Shown: positions 43,906-51,591 of the stretch, one piece after another
Layout: each line of letters starts with the position of its first letter
Numbering within the stretch: position 1 is the first letter of the stretch
Assembly: GCA_945928575.1 (NCBI GenBank)
Contig: CAMENP010000008.1
Span: 62,001-126,000 of the forward strand
Reading direction: 5' to 3'
DNA: 64,000 nt
Source of the DNA: an uncultured Butyrivibrio sp.
GTDB taxonomy: Bacteria > Bacillota > Clostridia > Lachnospirales > Lachnospiraceae
The notes under the pieces: model-generated
Databases searched by the model: none
The model's input: only the letters and a program-made list of their open reading frames with translations
What the model was told of the DNA's origin: nothing
Program-made: the position numbers and the translations under genes

Positions 43906-44685
43906 TTATTCCAACGCATCTCCAAGACGCTTAATCGATTCAGATATGTTATTTGACACGTCTTTAATTCCTTTATATATGGCAGCTGAATGTTTTGAAA
44001 GATCACCCATCTGCTTGGCAACTACCGCAAATCCTACTCCGGCATCACCTGATCTTGCTGCTTCTATTGAGGCATTAAGCGTAAGCATATTCTGACGCGA
44101 TGCTATTGTCTCGAGTTCCCTTGTCTTGTCGGAAATCGATTTGACATCTGTCTTAAGGTTTTCAATTTCATCATTGACACATCCGATACTCTCGCGCGCT
44201 TTCTGCTGCATATAAGCAAGATTAGCCATTTCATTGACCGTATCCGCAAGGAGCTGTGCTGCTGCCCTGATCGCACTTTCTTCCCTTACAGGAACTTTCT
44301 TAAGTGCTTCTATGTAATCTTCCCTGGCAATTCCAAGTTCATCCGCTATATGCTCAAATTCCTCAATATCAGGTTCTTTCGGAAGGACCTGTCCGCCGAT
44401 TATAGCGCCGACTTTCTCACCGTTAACTATAATGTCCGATGCGAAATCCATTAATCCTGCATGGCAGAAATAAACGCCTTTGCATTCATTGTCACATTTC
44501 ACACATCTTCTGTTTCCTTCAGGCGACCTGCGGGTATATTTCATGCAAAAATCGGTAAAATTACTTCCTTCTGTTATATAATTGCCGTCCTGGTCAACCG
44601 CAATCGCTGCCAGACCGGTTGCATTTGAAAACATATCCTGTATTTTCTGAAGTTTGTCCAAATCCATAAAATCTTTTAAGTACAT
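43906..44685 (-). CDS. Soluble PocR sensor with truncated MCP signalling segment
   Basis: The 259-residue protein has a PocR-type sensor (residues 1-165) with the Cys-rich block RRCVKCDNECKG and YFCHAGL, and GAIIGGQVLP. The C-terminal 90 residues match the tip of the chemoreceptor hairpin (MLTLNASIEAARSGDAGVGF, FAVVAKQMGDLSKHSAA). There is no membrane span and the hairpin is short. It could bind CheA/CheW in the cytoplasm or dimerise with other partners. PocR domains bind small hydrocarbon-like ligands in known cases. It is transcribed with the EAL protein. Confidence 0.85.
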   Translation of the reverse strand: MYLKDFMDLDKLQKIQDMFSNATGLAAIAVDQDGNYITEGSNFTDFCMKYTRRSPEGNRRCVKCDNECKGVYFCHAGLMDFASDIIVNGEKVGAIIGGQVLPKEPDIEEFEHIADELGIAREDYIEALKKVPVREESAIRAAAQLLADTVNEMANLAYMQQKARESIGCVNDEIENLKTDVKSISDKTRELETIASRQNMLTLNASIEAARSGDAGVGFAVVAKQMGDLSKHSAAIYKGIKDVSNNISESIKRLGDALE

Positions 44686-44758
44686 AATAAACCCTCCAAA
44701 TACAATTTATATGATTCATTTTATCACTTATTCTGACAAAAGTCCATAGCGCCTAATG

Positions 44759-45718
44759 TCATATTACGTCACCTGCTGACGATTTTCTGGCTTTTTTAAA
44801 TAATTCTCCGGCTTTCTTAGTAATCGTAATATTTCTGATACCCTGCGAATCGCACACCCGCAGTCCTATATTGCCTTTTCTTATATCAGGATGTCTTAAG
44901 ACTCTCATTCCGTCAGATGTCATGCCATCCCTGACTATGGCTATGTAACTGAATTTCTCATCCTCATACGGGACATCCGCTTCTTTAATAAGCTTATGTA
45001 TCCGGCTTCTGGCCACTCTCACCGAAAAATGGCACCAGTCATCCTCATCAAGTCTGCACTTATTCTCATGTGTGCAAGGAGCCGCTATATGCAGGCCTTT
45101 AGAAAGAAAATATTCCCTCGCATGTGATATAACTTCAAAGCCTTCCATGGTACCCGGTTCCACTATAAGCAACATTTTATCCGTCATGTTCCAAAGTCTG
45201 TCAAATACGGCCTCCCGATCCTGTAATTTTATTTCATTAATCATATATGATGACATAACCAGATCAGCATGCCGGTCCGTATTGCCGTTGAGAATATCTT
45301 CACTATACCACTCCGCCTCTTCAAGAACTTTTGACTGCATTGACGCAAATATCTCCGTTCCGCATTTTCTCATACAGTCTTCCCGCTCTATAAGGCTTAT
45401 ATGTCCGGGTTCAAACACATCGGCTGCCGCCAATGATGCGGCCCCGGTTCCCGCTCCGACATCAATCACCGTATCTATAATCACATCGTTATACATGATG
45501 GAATTTTCCAATGCATTTCTGACTGCCGCATATGTCGCCGGCATTCTTACCGCAGCATATACCAGGGCCTGTATTTCATCGGATATAAGCCTTCTGGATG
45601 TCTTATCCGCCGAATGGTAATTATCTGTTATTGTCTTTGATACCGTAACCAGCTTCCCGGACGGTATTTTACAGAGTCTCTGCTCCGTTATTTCTCTTGC
45701 AGTATCTATGCTGCCCAT
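44759..45718 (-). CDS. Rsm22-like SAM-dependent methyltransferase
   Basis: The 319-residue product has a Rossmann methyltransferase core (VIDVGAGTGAASLAAAD near residue 83) and the Rsm22 marks: CTHENKCRLDEDDWCHFSVR, a four-Cys type cluster that may hold Fe-S, and YEDEKFSYIA. In mitochondria Rsm22 acts in small-ribosome assembly. The bacterial role is little known. It follows the YolD-like gene by 24 bp and may be transcribed with the SOS polymerase unit. Confidence 0.85.
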   Translation of the reverse strand: MGSIDTAREITEQRLCKIPSGKLVTVSKTITDNYHSADKTSRRLISDEIQALVYAAVRMPATYAAVRNALENSIMYNDVIIDTVIDVGAGTGAASLAAADVFEPGHISLIEREDCMRKCGTEIFASMQSKVLEEAEWYSEDILNGNTDRHADLVMSSYMINEIKLQDREAVFDRLWNMTDKMLLIVEPGTMEGFEVISHAREYFLSKGLHIAAPCTHENKCRLDEDDWCHFSVRVARSRIHKLIKEADVPYEDEKFSYIAIVRDGMTSDGMRVLRHPDIRKGNIGLRVCDSQGIRNITITKKAGELFKKARKSSAGDVI

Positions 45719-45742
45719 TATTCCATATCATCCTTTCTCAAT

Positions 45743-45976
45743 TTACCGATACTCATTCTCCATAATGATCAAAGCTTCCTCATCTGCATCCTTTATAGCC
45801 CTGTCATAGCCCTTAAGCGCCGCAAACGAAGCAAACTGTGCCGCTCTTGCTTCCATCGTCATCTGCGGTCTCTTCGCTGAGACGTGATGCGGCATATTGA
45901 TAATGTCTGTATAATCTTCTTTTGCCGTACTGTTGCATGCGGCATGCATCGTATACTCGATAATATCCTGTTCCAT
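45743..45976 (-). CDS. Small YolD-like protein next to Y-family polymerase
   Basis: The 77-residue protein contains MPHHVSAKRPQMTMEARAAQ and FASFAALKGYDRAI, a pattern found in small proteins beside UmuC-like polymerases of Firmicutes. There is no membrane span. The start overlaps the polymerase stop by 1 bp, so the two are translationally coupled and under the same SOS control. A role as polymerase partner (UmuD-like place) is an inference. Confidence 0.8.
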   Translation of the reverse strand: MEQDIIEYTMHAACNSTAKEDYTDIINMPHHVSAKRPQMTMEARAAQFASFAALKGYDRAIKDADEEALIIMENEYR

Positions 45977-47484
45977 TATGCCTTATGACCTCCAATCTGG
46001 CCGTTGCGTTCTATTGCCGTAGCACCTTCCTCGAAGTTCATTCCCCGAAGCAGTGCATTCTTTCCGTAACGCTTCTTGATATCGAGAATGGCATGCTGCA
46101 TTCTTTTTTCTTTCTCGGTATCATGCCTGTCATCATCCTGCTTCACGTCAAGTTCATTATCGTCGGCAAAAAATTCCAGCTGGCCCTGTCTTATATCATT
46201 ATGGGCTTCCGACTCGGGAACAACATGGCACGCCACAACATTAAGGCGTCTTATAAGAAGACTCCGGTTAGTTATCCCATCATATAATCCGGTCACGGCT
46301 TCCGTTATAATTCTTGTGGAAGAAGTTCTTGTATCAAGGTTAACCGTTCCGTGCGCATGCTTGGGTATCCGCCTTCCGTAACGGTCAATTACCGTATCTC
46401 CGGAATATGAACCTGTCACATTCTCCACATCATATCCCACCGTTATCACCATCTGATCTGTCACAAGTCGCTTATCAACCAGATCGAGCACCAGACTATC
46501 CGTCATCTCTTTAATGACTGTGCGCGCTTTATCAAATGTATACGGTTCCTTAAGAACCTGTCCGAGACTAAGACTGTTAGCCGATGGCGTATAAGCCTTG
46601 GCATCAGCTATTGTGCACGGTTCCCATCCCCAGGCATGATCTATCAGGAGTTCCGCATTCACTCCGAAAAGCTTATACAAAAGATCCTCGTTATAATAAT
46701 CGCCATCCTTTCCAACGGAACACCTGGCAATATCCCCCATCGTGTAAATTCCCTTGGAAGCCAGCTTATTAGCGTATCCTCTGCCAACCCGCCAGAAATC
46801 CGTGATAGGCTTATGATTCCACAAAAGCTTTCTGTAGCTCATCTCATCAAGTCCCGCAATTCTTACGCCATTCTCATCCGGCGGCATATGCTTGGCAACA
46901 ATATCCATTGCAACCTTACACAGATACATATTCGTTCCTATTCCCGCCGTTGCCGTAATTCCCGTAGTATTATAAACATCTCTTATCATACGCATGGCGA
47001 GTTCACGCACCCCGGTTCCATATGTATTAAGATACGATGTTACATCCATAAACACCTCATCTATCGAATATACCAGAATATCCTCCGGTGCGATATATTT
47101 AAGATATATACCGTATATCCGCTTGCTGTATTCAATGTACTTCGCCATCTGTGGTCTGGCAGCTATATATGATACCTTCATATCAGGATTATTCTTCAGT
47201 TCATCATCGTCATATGATTCTCCGGCAAAATGCCGGCCCGGCGCTCTGTACAACCGCTCTTCATTAACTTCCTTAAGTCTCTCTATAACCTCAAACAATC
47301 TCGCCCTTCCCGGAATTCCGTATGCTTTAAGCGACGGTGACACGGCAAGGCATATCGTCTTCTCGGTACGCGTAACATCCGCCACCACCAGGTTCGTGCC
47401 AAGTGGATCAAGACCGCGCAGAACGCATTCAACCGATGCAAAAAAAGATTTCAGATCTATTGCTATATACCAATGCTCCGGCAT
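45976..47484 (-). CDS. Y-family (UmuC/DinB-like) translesion DNA polymerase
   Basis: The 502-residue polymerase copies damaged DNA. The metal-binding DLKSFFASVECV is near residue 11 and VYSIDEVFMDVT near 140; VSPSLKAYGI, TGITATAGIGTNMYLCKVAM and WRVGRGYANKL (helix-hairpin-helix) follow. The long C-terminus (residues 380-502) has a little-finger domain and an unknown tail. It is longer than Pol IV and closer to the UvrX/UmuC type. An SOS box overlaps its promoter. Confidence 0.94.
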   Translation of the reverse strand: MPEHWYIAIDLKSFFASVECVLRGLDPLGTNLVVADVTRTEKTICLAVSPSLKAYGIPGRARLFEVIERLKEVNEERLYRAPGRHFAGESYDDDELKNNPDMKVSYIAARPQMAKYIEYSKRIYGIYLKYIAPEDILVYSIDEVFMDVTSYLNTYGTGVRELAMRMIRDVYNTTGITATAGIGTNMYLCKVAMDIVAKHMPPDENGVRIAGLDEMSYRKLLWNHKPITDFWRVGRGYANKLASKGIYTMGDIARCSVGKDGDYYNEDLLYKLFGVNAELLIDHAWGWEPCTIADAKAYTPSANSLSLGQVLKEPYTFDKARTVIKEMTDSLVLDLVDKRLVTDQMVITVGYDVENVTGSYSGDTVIDRYGRRIPKHAHGTVNLDTRTSSTRIITEAVTGLYDGITNRSLLIRRLNVVACHVVPESEAHNDIRQGQLEFFADDNELDVKQDDDRHDTEKEKRMQHAILDIKKRYGKNALLRGMNFEEGATAIERNGQIGGHKA

Positions 47485-47506
47485 ATGTCATACCTCCAAT
47501 AAAGTA

Positions 47507-47535
47507 AGTATAACACATGCCGGAGCGCATTGCAA
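47507..47535 (-). promoter_or_regulatory. Promoter of the Y-family polymerase operon
   Basis: On the minus strand TTGCAA (47530-47535) and TATACT (47507-47512) are separated by 17 bp. Confidence 0.7.
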
Positions 47536-47546
47536 ACATATGTTCT
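47533..47546. promoter_or_regulatory. SOS (LexA) box
   Basis: On the minus strand AGAACATATGTTTG matches 13 of 14 positions of the Firmicute SOS box CGAACRNRYGTTYG, as I recall it. It overlaps the -35 element of the polymerase promoter, the classic place for repression. Confidence 0.8.
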
Positions 47547-47562
47547 GTTATGTTAAAAATTA

Positions 47563-48639
47563 CTAAACAATTATTCCGCCGCACAATATGCTGTCATCCA
47601 CATAAAATACGGCTGACTGTCCCGGTGTCGCAGCACGCATCGGCTCATCAAATTCCGCCATTATTCCGCCATTCCCGTCAGGCATTACCGTACACGGAGC
47701 CGCTACCTGTGAATATCTGAGCTTGCCCATCGCCCGCACAGGTCCGGTAATCTCCGGCACAGCCATGTAATTGACATCGCAGACATTGACACGGCTCTTC
47801 ATAAGTTCTTTGGCAGTACCAAGCACAACCGTATTGTCAGCCGGATTGATCCTGAGTACAAATCTCGGCTCGCCAAAAGCTATTCCAAGTCCTTTTCTCT
47901 GTCCTACTGTATAATGGATAATACCTTTATGCTGTCCCAGCACGTTACCCTGTGTATCCACAAAATCACCCGGCACATCCTGAAGTCCTGTCTCAGATCT
48001 GATAAATGCCGCGTAATCTCCGTCAGGCACAAAACAGATATCCTGACTGTCTTTCTTATGGGCTACCGGAAGATTATTCTGCTCCGCGATGCGGCGCACT
48101 TCTTCTTTCTCATAACCGTAAATAGGGAACAAAGTATGCTTAAGTTCCTCCTGGGTGAGATTATATAACACATATGACTGGTCTTTATTAAGCGAAACCG
48201 ATTTGGCAACACTATAACGGCCGTTAGGTAATGTGACAATCCTGCCATAATGACCGGTTGCTATATAATCTGCGCCTATCTCTATCGAGCGGTGCAGCAA
48301 AGACTCCCATTTGATGTATCTGTTACATGCGATACATGGGTTAGGGGTTCTTCCTTTGTAATATTCATCTATGAAATAATCTATAACCTTATGTCTGAAT
48401 TCATCCCTGAAATTCATTACATAATACGGTATTCCTATAACATCCGCAACACGTCTGGCATCGTCAACCGCAGACAACCCGCAGCATCCTCCGTTCTCAG
48501 CCATATCGAGCGGATTCTCTTCCTGCCATATCTGCATGGTCACACCGATTACATCATATCCCTGTTCTTTTAAAAGAAGGGCTGCCACGGAGGAATCAAC
48601 TCCTCCGGACATCCCTACAACAACCTTGCCTTTATTCAT
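47563..48639 (-). CDS. mnmA: tRNA 2-thiouridine(34) synthase
   Basis: The 358-residue enzyme thiolates U34 of Glu, Gln and Lys tRNAs. GMSGGVDSSVAALLL is the ATP PP-loop at residues 9-23; the catalytic Cys pair lies in NPCIACNRYIKW near 102 and SQDICFVPDG near 197. Sulfur should come from the neighbouring NifS desulfurase. It shares one base with the nifU stop, making coupled expression likely. Confidence 0.96.
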   Translation of the reverse strand: MNKGKVVVGMSGGVDSSVAALLLKEQGYDVIGVTMQIWQEENPLDMAENGGCCGLSAVDDARRVADVIGIPYYVMNFRDEFRHKVIDYFIDEYYKGRTPNPCIACNRYIKWESLLHRSIEIGADYIATGHYGRIVTLPNGRYSVAKSVSLNKDQSYVLYNLTQEELKHTLFPIYGYEKEEVRRIAEQNNLPVAHKKDSQDICFVPDGDYAAFIRSETGLQDVPGDFVDTQGNVLGQHKGIIHYTVGQRKGLGIAFGEPRFVLRINPADNTVVLGTAKELMKSRVNVCDVNYMAVPEITGPVRAMGKLRYSQVAAPCTVMPDGNGGIMAEFDEPMRAATPGQSAVFYVDDSILCGGIIV

Positions 48640-49082
48640 TAATATTCTTCTCCGGGTGCTTCTTCTTTCTCACTGATATCATTAACCGGTCTCTGAAGTC
48701 CTTCTATCTTAATGTGATGTTTCTCAGCATAATCCCAAAGTGCTGCGTGTATTGCTTCCTCAGCAAGCAGCGAACAGTGTACTTTCACAGGCGGAAGTCC
48801 GTCGAGCGCCTCCATAACCGCTTTATTGGTTATCTGAAGTGCTTCATAAATTGTCTTTCCCTTAACAAGCTCAGTAGCCATACTGCTTGTGGCAACAGCA
48901 GCGCCGCAGCCGAATGTCTTGAACTTGCAGTCCCTGATAACCTGATTCTCATCAATATCAAGGTACATTCTCATTATATCTCCGCATTTGGCATTGCCGA
49001 CTGTGCCGACACCGGATGCGTTCTCTATCTCACCCACATTACGCGGATGATTAAAATGATCCATTACTTTCTCGCTATACAT
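48639..49082 (-). CDS. nifU: NifU/IscU-like iron-sulfur scaffold
   Basis: The 147-residue protein assembles Fe-S clusters. Three conserved Cys are in GNAKCGDIM near 33, FKTFGCGAAVATSS near 58 and KVHCSLLAEEA near 102; the Asp following the first Cys is kept. A short acidic tail ends it. It lies between nifS and mnmA. Confidence 0.95.
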   Translation of the reverse strand: MYSEKVMDHFNHPRNVGEIENASGVGTVGNAKCGDIMRMYLDIDENQVIRDCKFKTFGCGAAVATSSMATELVKGKTIYEALQITNKAVMEALDGLPPVKVHCSLLAEEAIHAALWDYAEKHHIKIEGLQRPVNDISEKEEAPGEEY

Positions 49083-49100
49083 ATGTCAAAATCCTTTCTA

Positions 49101-50279
49101 TTATTTGTTCTTGGCAACAAAATCAGCATAGAGCGGTGACATGCTTCTGAGTCTCTCGATAATTTCCTTAAGCTTGTCAACCGTAAAATCAATGTCTTTC
49201 ATTGTGGTCTTCTCTGAAAGTGTAAGTCTTAATGAACCATGTGCGATTTCATGAGGCAGTCCGATCGCAAGAAGTACATGTGACGGATCAAGCGATCCCG
49301 ATGTACATGCCGAACCGCTTGAACCGCATATTCCGTTCTGATCAAGCAGAATGAGCATTGACTCACCCTCGATGAATCTGAAACAGAAATTAGCGTTATT
49401 CGGGAGTCTGTTAGTTCTGTGACCGTTAAGTCTTACATACGGGATCTCATTAAGCACACGCTCAATAAGGTGATCTCTAAGCTTAGTCTCGTATGCCATT
49501 CTCTCGTTCATCTGTTCAACCGCAAGTGAAGCTGCCTTAGCCATTCCGACTATTCCCGGTACATTATGTGTTCCGGCTCTTCTGCTTCTCTCCTGTGAAC
49601 CTCCGTGTATAAACGAACGTATCTTAACGCCCTTGCGGATATACATAAATCCGATGCCCTTAGGGCCATTAAACTTATGTCCGCTTGCGCTTAACATATC
49701 AATATTCATCTCATCAACATTAATCGGAATGTGTCCGAATGCCTGAACCGCATCCGTGTGGAAAAGAGCGCCTGCTTCATGTGCGATCTTACCAAGTTCT
49801 GCGATAGGCTCTATTGTTCCGATCTCGTTATTGGCAGTCATAATGGATACAAGGATGGTATCCGGTCTTATCGCCGCCTTAAGTGCCTCCGGTGAAACAA
49901 GTCCGTTCTCATCGACATCAAGGTATGTTACCTCTATACCGTATTTGGCAAGCCACTCACATGTATGAAGAATGGCATGATGCTCAATCTTACTGGTTAT
50001 GATGTGCTTACCTTTGGATGCGTAAGCTTCCGCTGTGGCCTTAAGTGCCCAGTTATCCGACTCACTTCCTCCGCCGGTAAAATATATCTCTGATGAATCC
50101 GCTCCTATAGCAGATGCGATTGTCCTTCTGGCCTCATCAACGGCCTTACCTGCCTCTCCGGCAAATGAATATATACTTGAAGGGTTACCGTAATGCTCGG
50201 TAAAAAACGGCAGCATAGCATCCAGTACCTCAGGATAGGTCTGGGTAGTAGCTGCATTATCTAAATAAATAGTCTTCAT
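49101..50279 (-). CDS. nifS: Cysteine desulfurase
   Basis: The 392-residue PLP enzyme takes sulfur from cysteine for Fe-S clusters and tRNA thiolation. The start IYLDNAATTQTYPEVLDAML is typical; the PLP lysine is in SASGHKFNGPKGIGF near 202; the active Cys loop is SSGSACTSGSLDPSHVL near 325, of the NifS/IscS group-I kind. It follows the Rrf2 gene by 111 bp. Confidence 0.96.
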   Translation of the reverse strand: MKTIYLDNAATTQTYPEVLDAMLPFFTEHYGNPSSIYSFAGEAGKAVDEARRTIASAIGADSSEIYFTGGGSESDNWALKATAEAYASKGKHIITSKIEHHAILHTCEWLAKYGIEVTYLDVDENGLVSPEALKAAIRPDTILVSIMTANNEIGTIEPIAELGKIAHEAGALFHTDAVQAFGHIPINVDEMNIDMLSASGHKFNGPKGIGFMYIRKGVKIRSFIHGGSQERSRRAGTHNVPGIVGMAKAASLAVEQMNERMAYETKLRDHLIERVLNEIPYVRLNGHRTNRLPNNANFCFRFIEGESMLILLDQNGICGSSGSACTSGSLDPSHVLLAIGLPHEIAHGSLRLTLSEKTTMKDIDFTVDKLKEIIERLRSMSPLYADFVAKNK

Positions 50280-50390
50280 ATCGCCACTTCCTTATAAGTC
50301 TCTTAATCTGTAATGATTATAACACAATATTCCACACGGTCAAGCCGGGTAAAATATAATATTTCTCATTATTATACGCGAAAAATCGCT

Positions 50391-50825
50391 TTAAATACTG
50401 TAGTTCTCAGGATTATTGTTCTGCCATTCCACAAGATCCGCAAGTGTTATATGGTCAACCACTCCGTTGATGGCATCATTAAGACGGCTCCACAATTCCT
50501 TGGTCGCACAGGTTTCCATCTTATTACACGCCACGGCATCCTCTCCCACACAAGCCACCGGCGAAAGCGAACCTTCCGTAAGTCTGAGTATCATTCCCAC
50601 AGTATATTCATCCGGACGCTTTGTCAAAGTATATCCTCCCTGGGCGCCTCTTACACTCCTTACAAAATGTGCACTGTTTAGTATAGAAATAATCTGTTCG
50701 AGATATTTATCCGATATATCCTGTCTCTTGGCTATGTCTTTAATACTTACCGGCTTAGTCGCACTGTTTACCGCAATGTCAAGCATAAGCCTTAACGCAT
50801 ATCTGCCTCTGGTAGAAATTTTCAT
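50391..50825 (-). CDS. Rrf2/IscR-type transcriptional regulator
   Basis: The 144-residue regulator has a winged helix (MKISTRGRYALRLMLDIAV, SIKDIAKRQDISDKYLEQI, RSVRGAQGGYTL) and three Cys in VACVGEDAVACNKMETCATK, which in IscR-like proteins bind a [2Fe-2S] cluster. It heads the nifS-nifU-mnmA genes and probably represses them when clusters are enough. Confidence 0.93.
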   Translation of the reverse strand: MKISTRGRYALRLMLDIAVNSATKPVSIKDIAKRQDISDKYLEQIISILNSAHFVRSVRGAQGGYTLTKRPDEYTVGMILRLTEGSLSPVACVGEDAVACNKMETCATKELWSRLNDAINGVVDHITLADLVEWQNNNPENYSI

Positions 50826-50850
50826 GATTAATTCCTCCTTCTAACAGTAT

Positions 50851-50879
50851 AGTATAACCGATAATTCATAGTATTTCAA
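50851..50879 (-). promoter_or_regulatory. Promoter of the Rrf2 / Fe-S operon
   Basis: TTGAAA and TATACT are separated by 17 bp on the minus strand, with an AGGAGG site downstream. The spacer holds a weak inverted repeat (ACTATGAATTATCGGTTATA) that could be an Rrf2 site. Confidence 0.7.
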
Positions 50880-50890
50880 TATGATTTTTA

Positions 50891-51574
50891 TTAATCTTCG
50901 TCCTCTGTTATCCGAAGTCCCGCCGTGTCCGTCACCGGCATGGAAAAAACTATCGTTCCGGCTTTGGTATCCACACCCGCCTTTTCCATGATTGCTTTCA
51001 TGATGGCATTTTTCTGCTGTGAACGCGCCACAATAAGGATTATTTCCTTCTCCGATACAAGCGAAACACCGAGAAACTGCTTTGCACGTTTCATTCCGAC
51101 ACCCTTGCCGTGAAGAACCGTTCCGCCCGTCGCACCGCCTTCCTCCGCTGCGCGCATGACCTGTGTATTATATCCGTAATTGGCTATCGCCACTATAAGT
51201 TCATGTTTCGTATCTTTCAATTCGCTCTCATCTCCTTTTTCAAACTGCTGGTCCGCCACCAGAAATCCCAGTTCACGCTTGCCGCCTATGCTGCTAAGCG
51301 GCACCGTAAATACTATTCCCGTTCCCGGAACATCTATCCTGAATTCCTTTTGGAGCCCTTTTTTGACCCGGCTCCATGTGTCCGCCGTCACTACCGCCAG
51401 ATGTATTCCTTTTTCCTCATCCTCAAGTCCGAAATAATCCAGAACGTCACTGGATGCGGTTCCCATTCCGAGGGAAATATTTCCGACCTCGGCTTTGGCA
51501 TCGGCATAAAATTTTACAAAGCGCGGTATATTTTTACGATTGCATATGGTTGCCATCATATAAAGTTCACTCAT
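50891..51574 (-). CDS. Tandem P-II-like protein paired with DUF1538
   Basis: The 227-residue soluble protein appears to have two P-II-like halves. GTASSDVLDYFGLEDEEKGI...GIVFTVPLSS (first half) aligns with GVGMKRAKQFLGVSLVSEKE...GTIVFSMPVTD (second half), each with a beta-alpha-beta core and GTxVFxxPV ending. A classic T-loop Tyr is absent. It lies 17 bp after the DUF1538 gene with its own GGAG site. A cytoplasmic sensor that gates the membrane partner is the simplest reading, by analogy with P-II/AmtB. The ligand is unknown. Confidence 0.75.
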   Translation of the reverse strand: MSELYMMATICNRKNIPRFVKFYADAKAEVGNISLGMGTASSDVLDYFGLEDEEKGIHLAVVTADTWSRVKKGLQKEFRIDVPGTGIVFTVPLSSIGGKRELGFLVADQQFEKGDESELKDTKHELIVAIANYGYNTQVMRAAEEGGATGGTVLHGKGVGMKRAKQFLGVSLVSEKEIILIVARSQQKNAIMKAIMEKAGVDTKAGTIVFSMPVTDTAGLRITEDED

Positions 51575-51591
51575 ATTACAGTCTCCTTCGT

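Noticed and set aside
45743-45976. Toxin-antitoxin partner
   Set aside because: The small gene is coupled to a Y-family polymerase and carries the YolD-like pattern instead of a known toxin or antitoxin fold.
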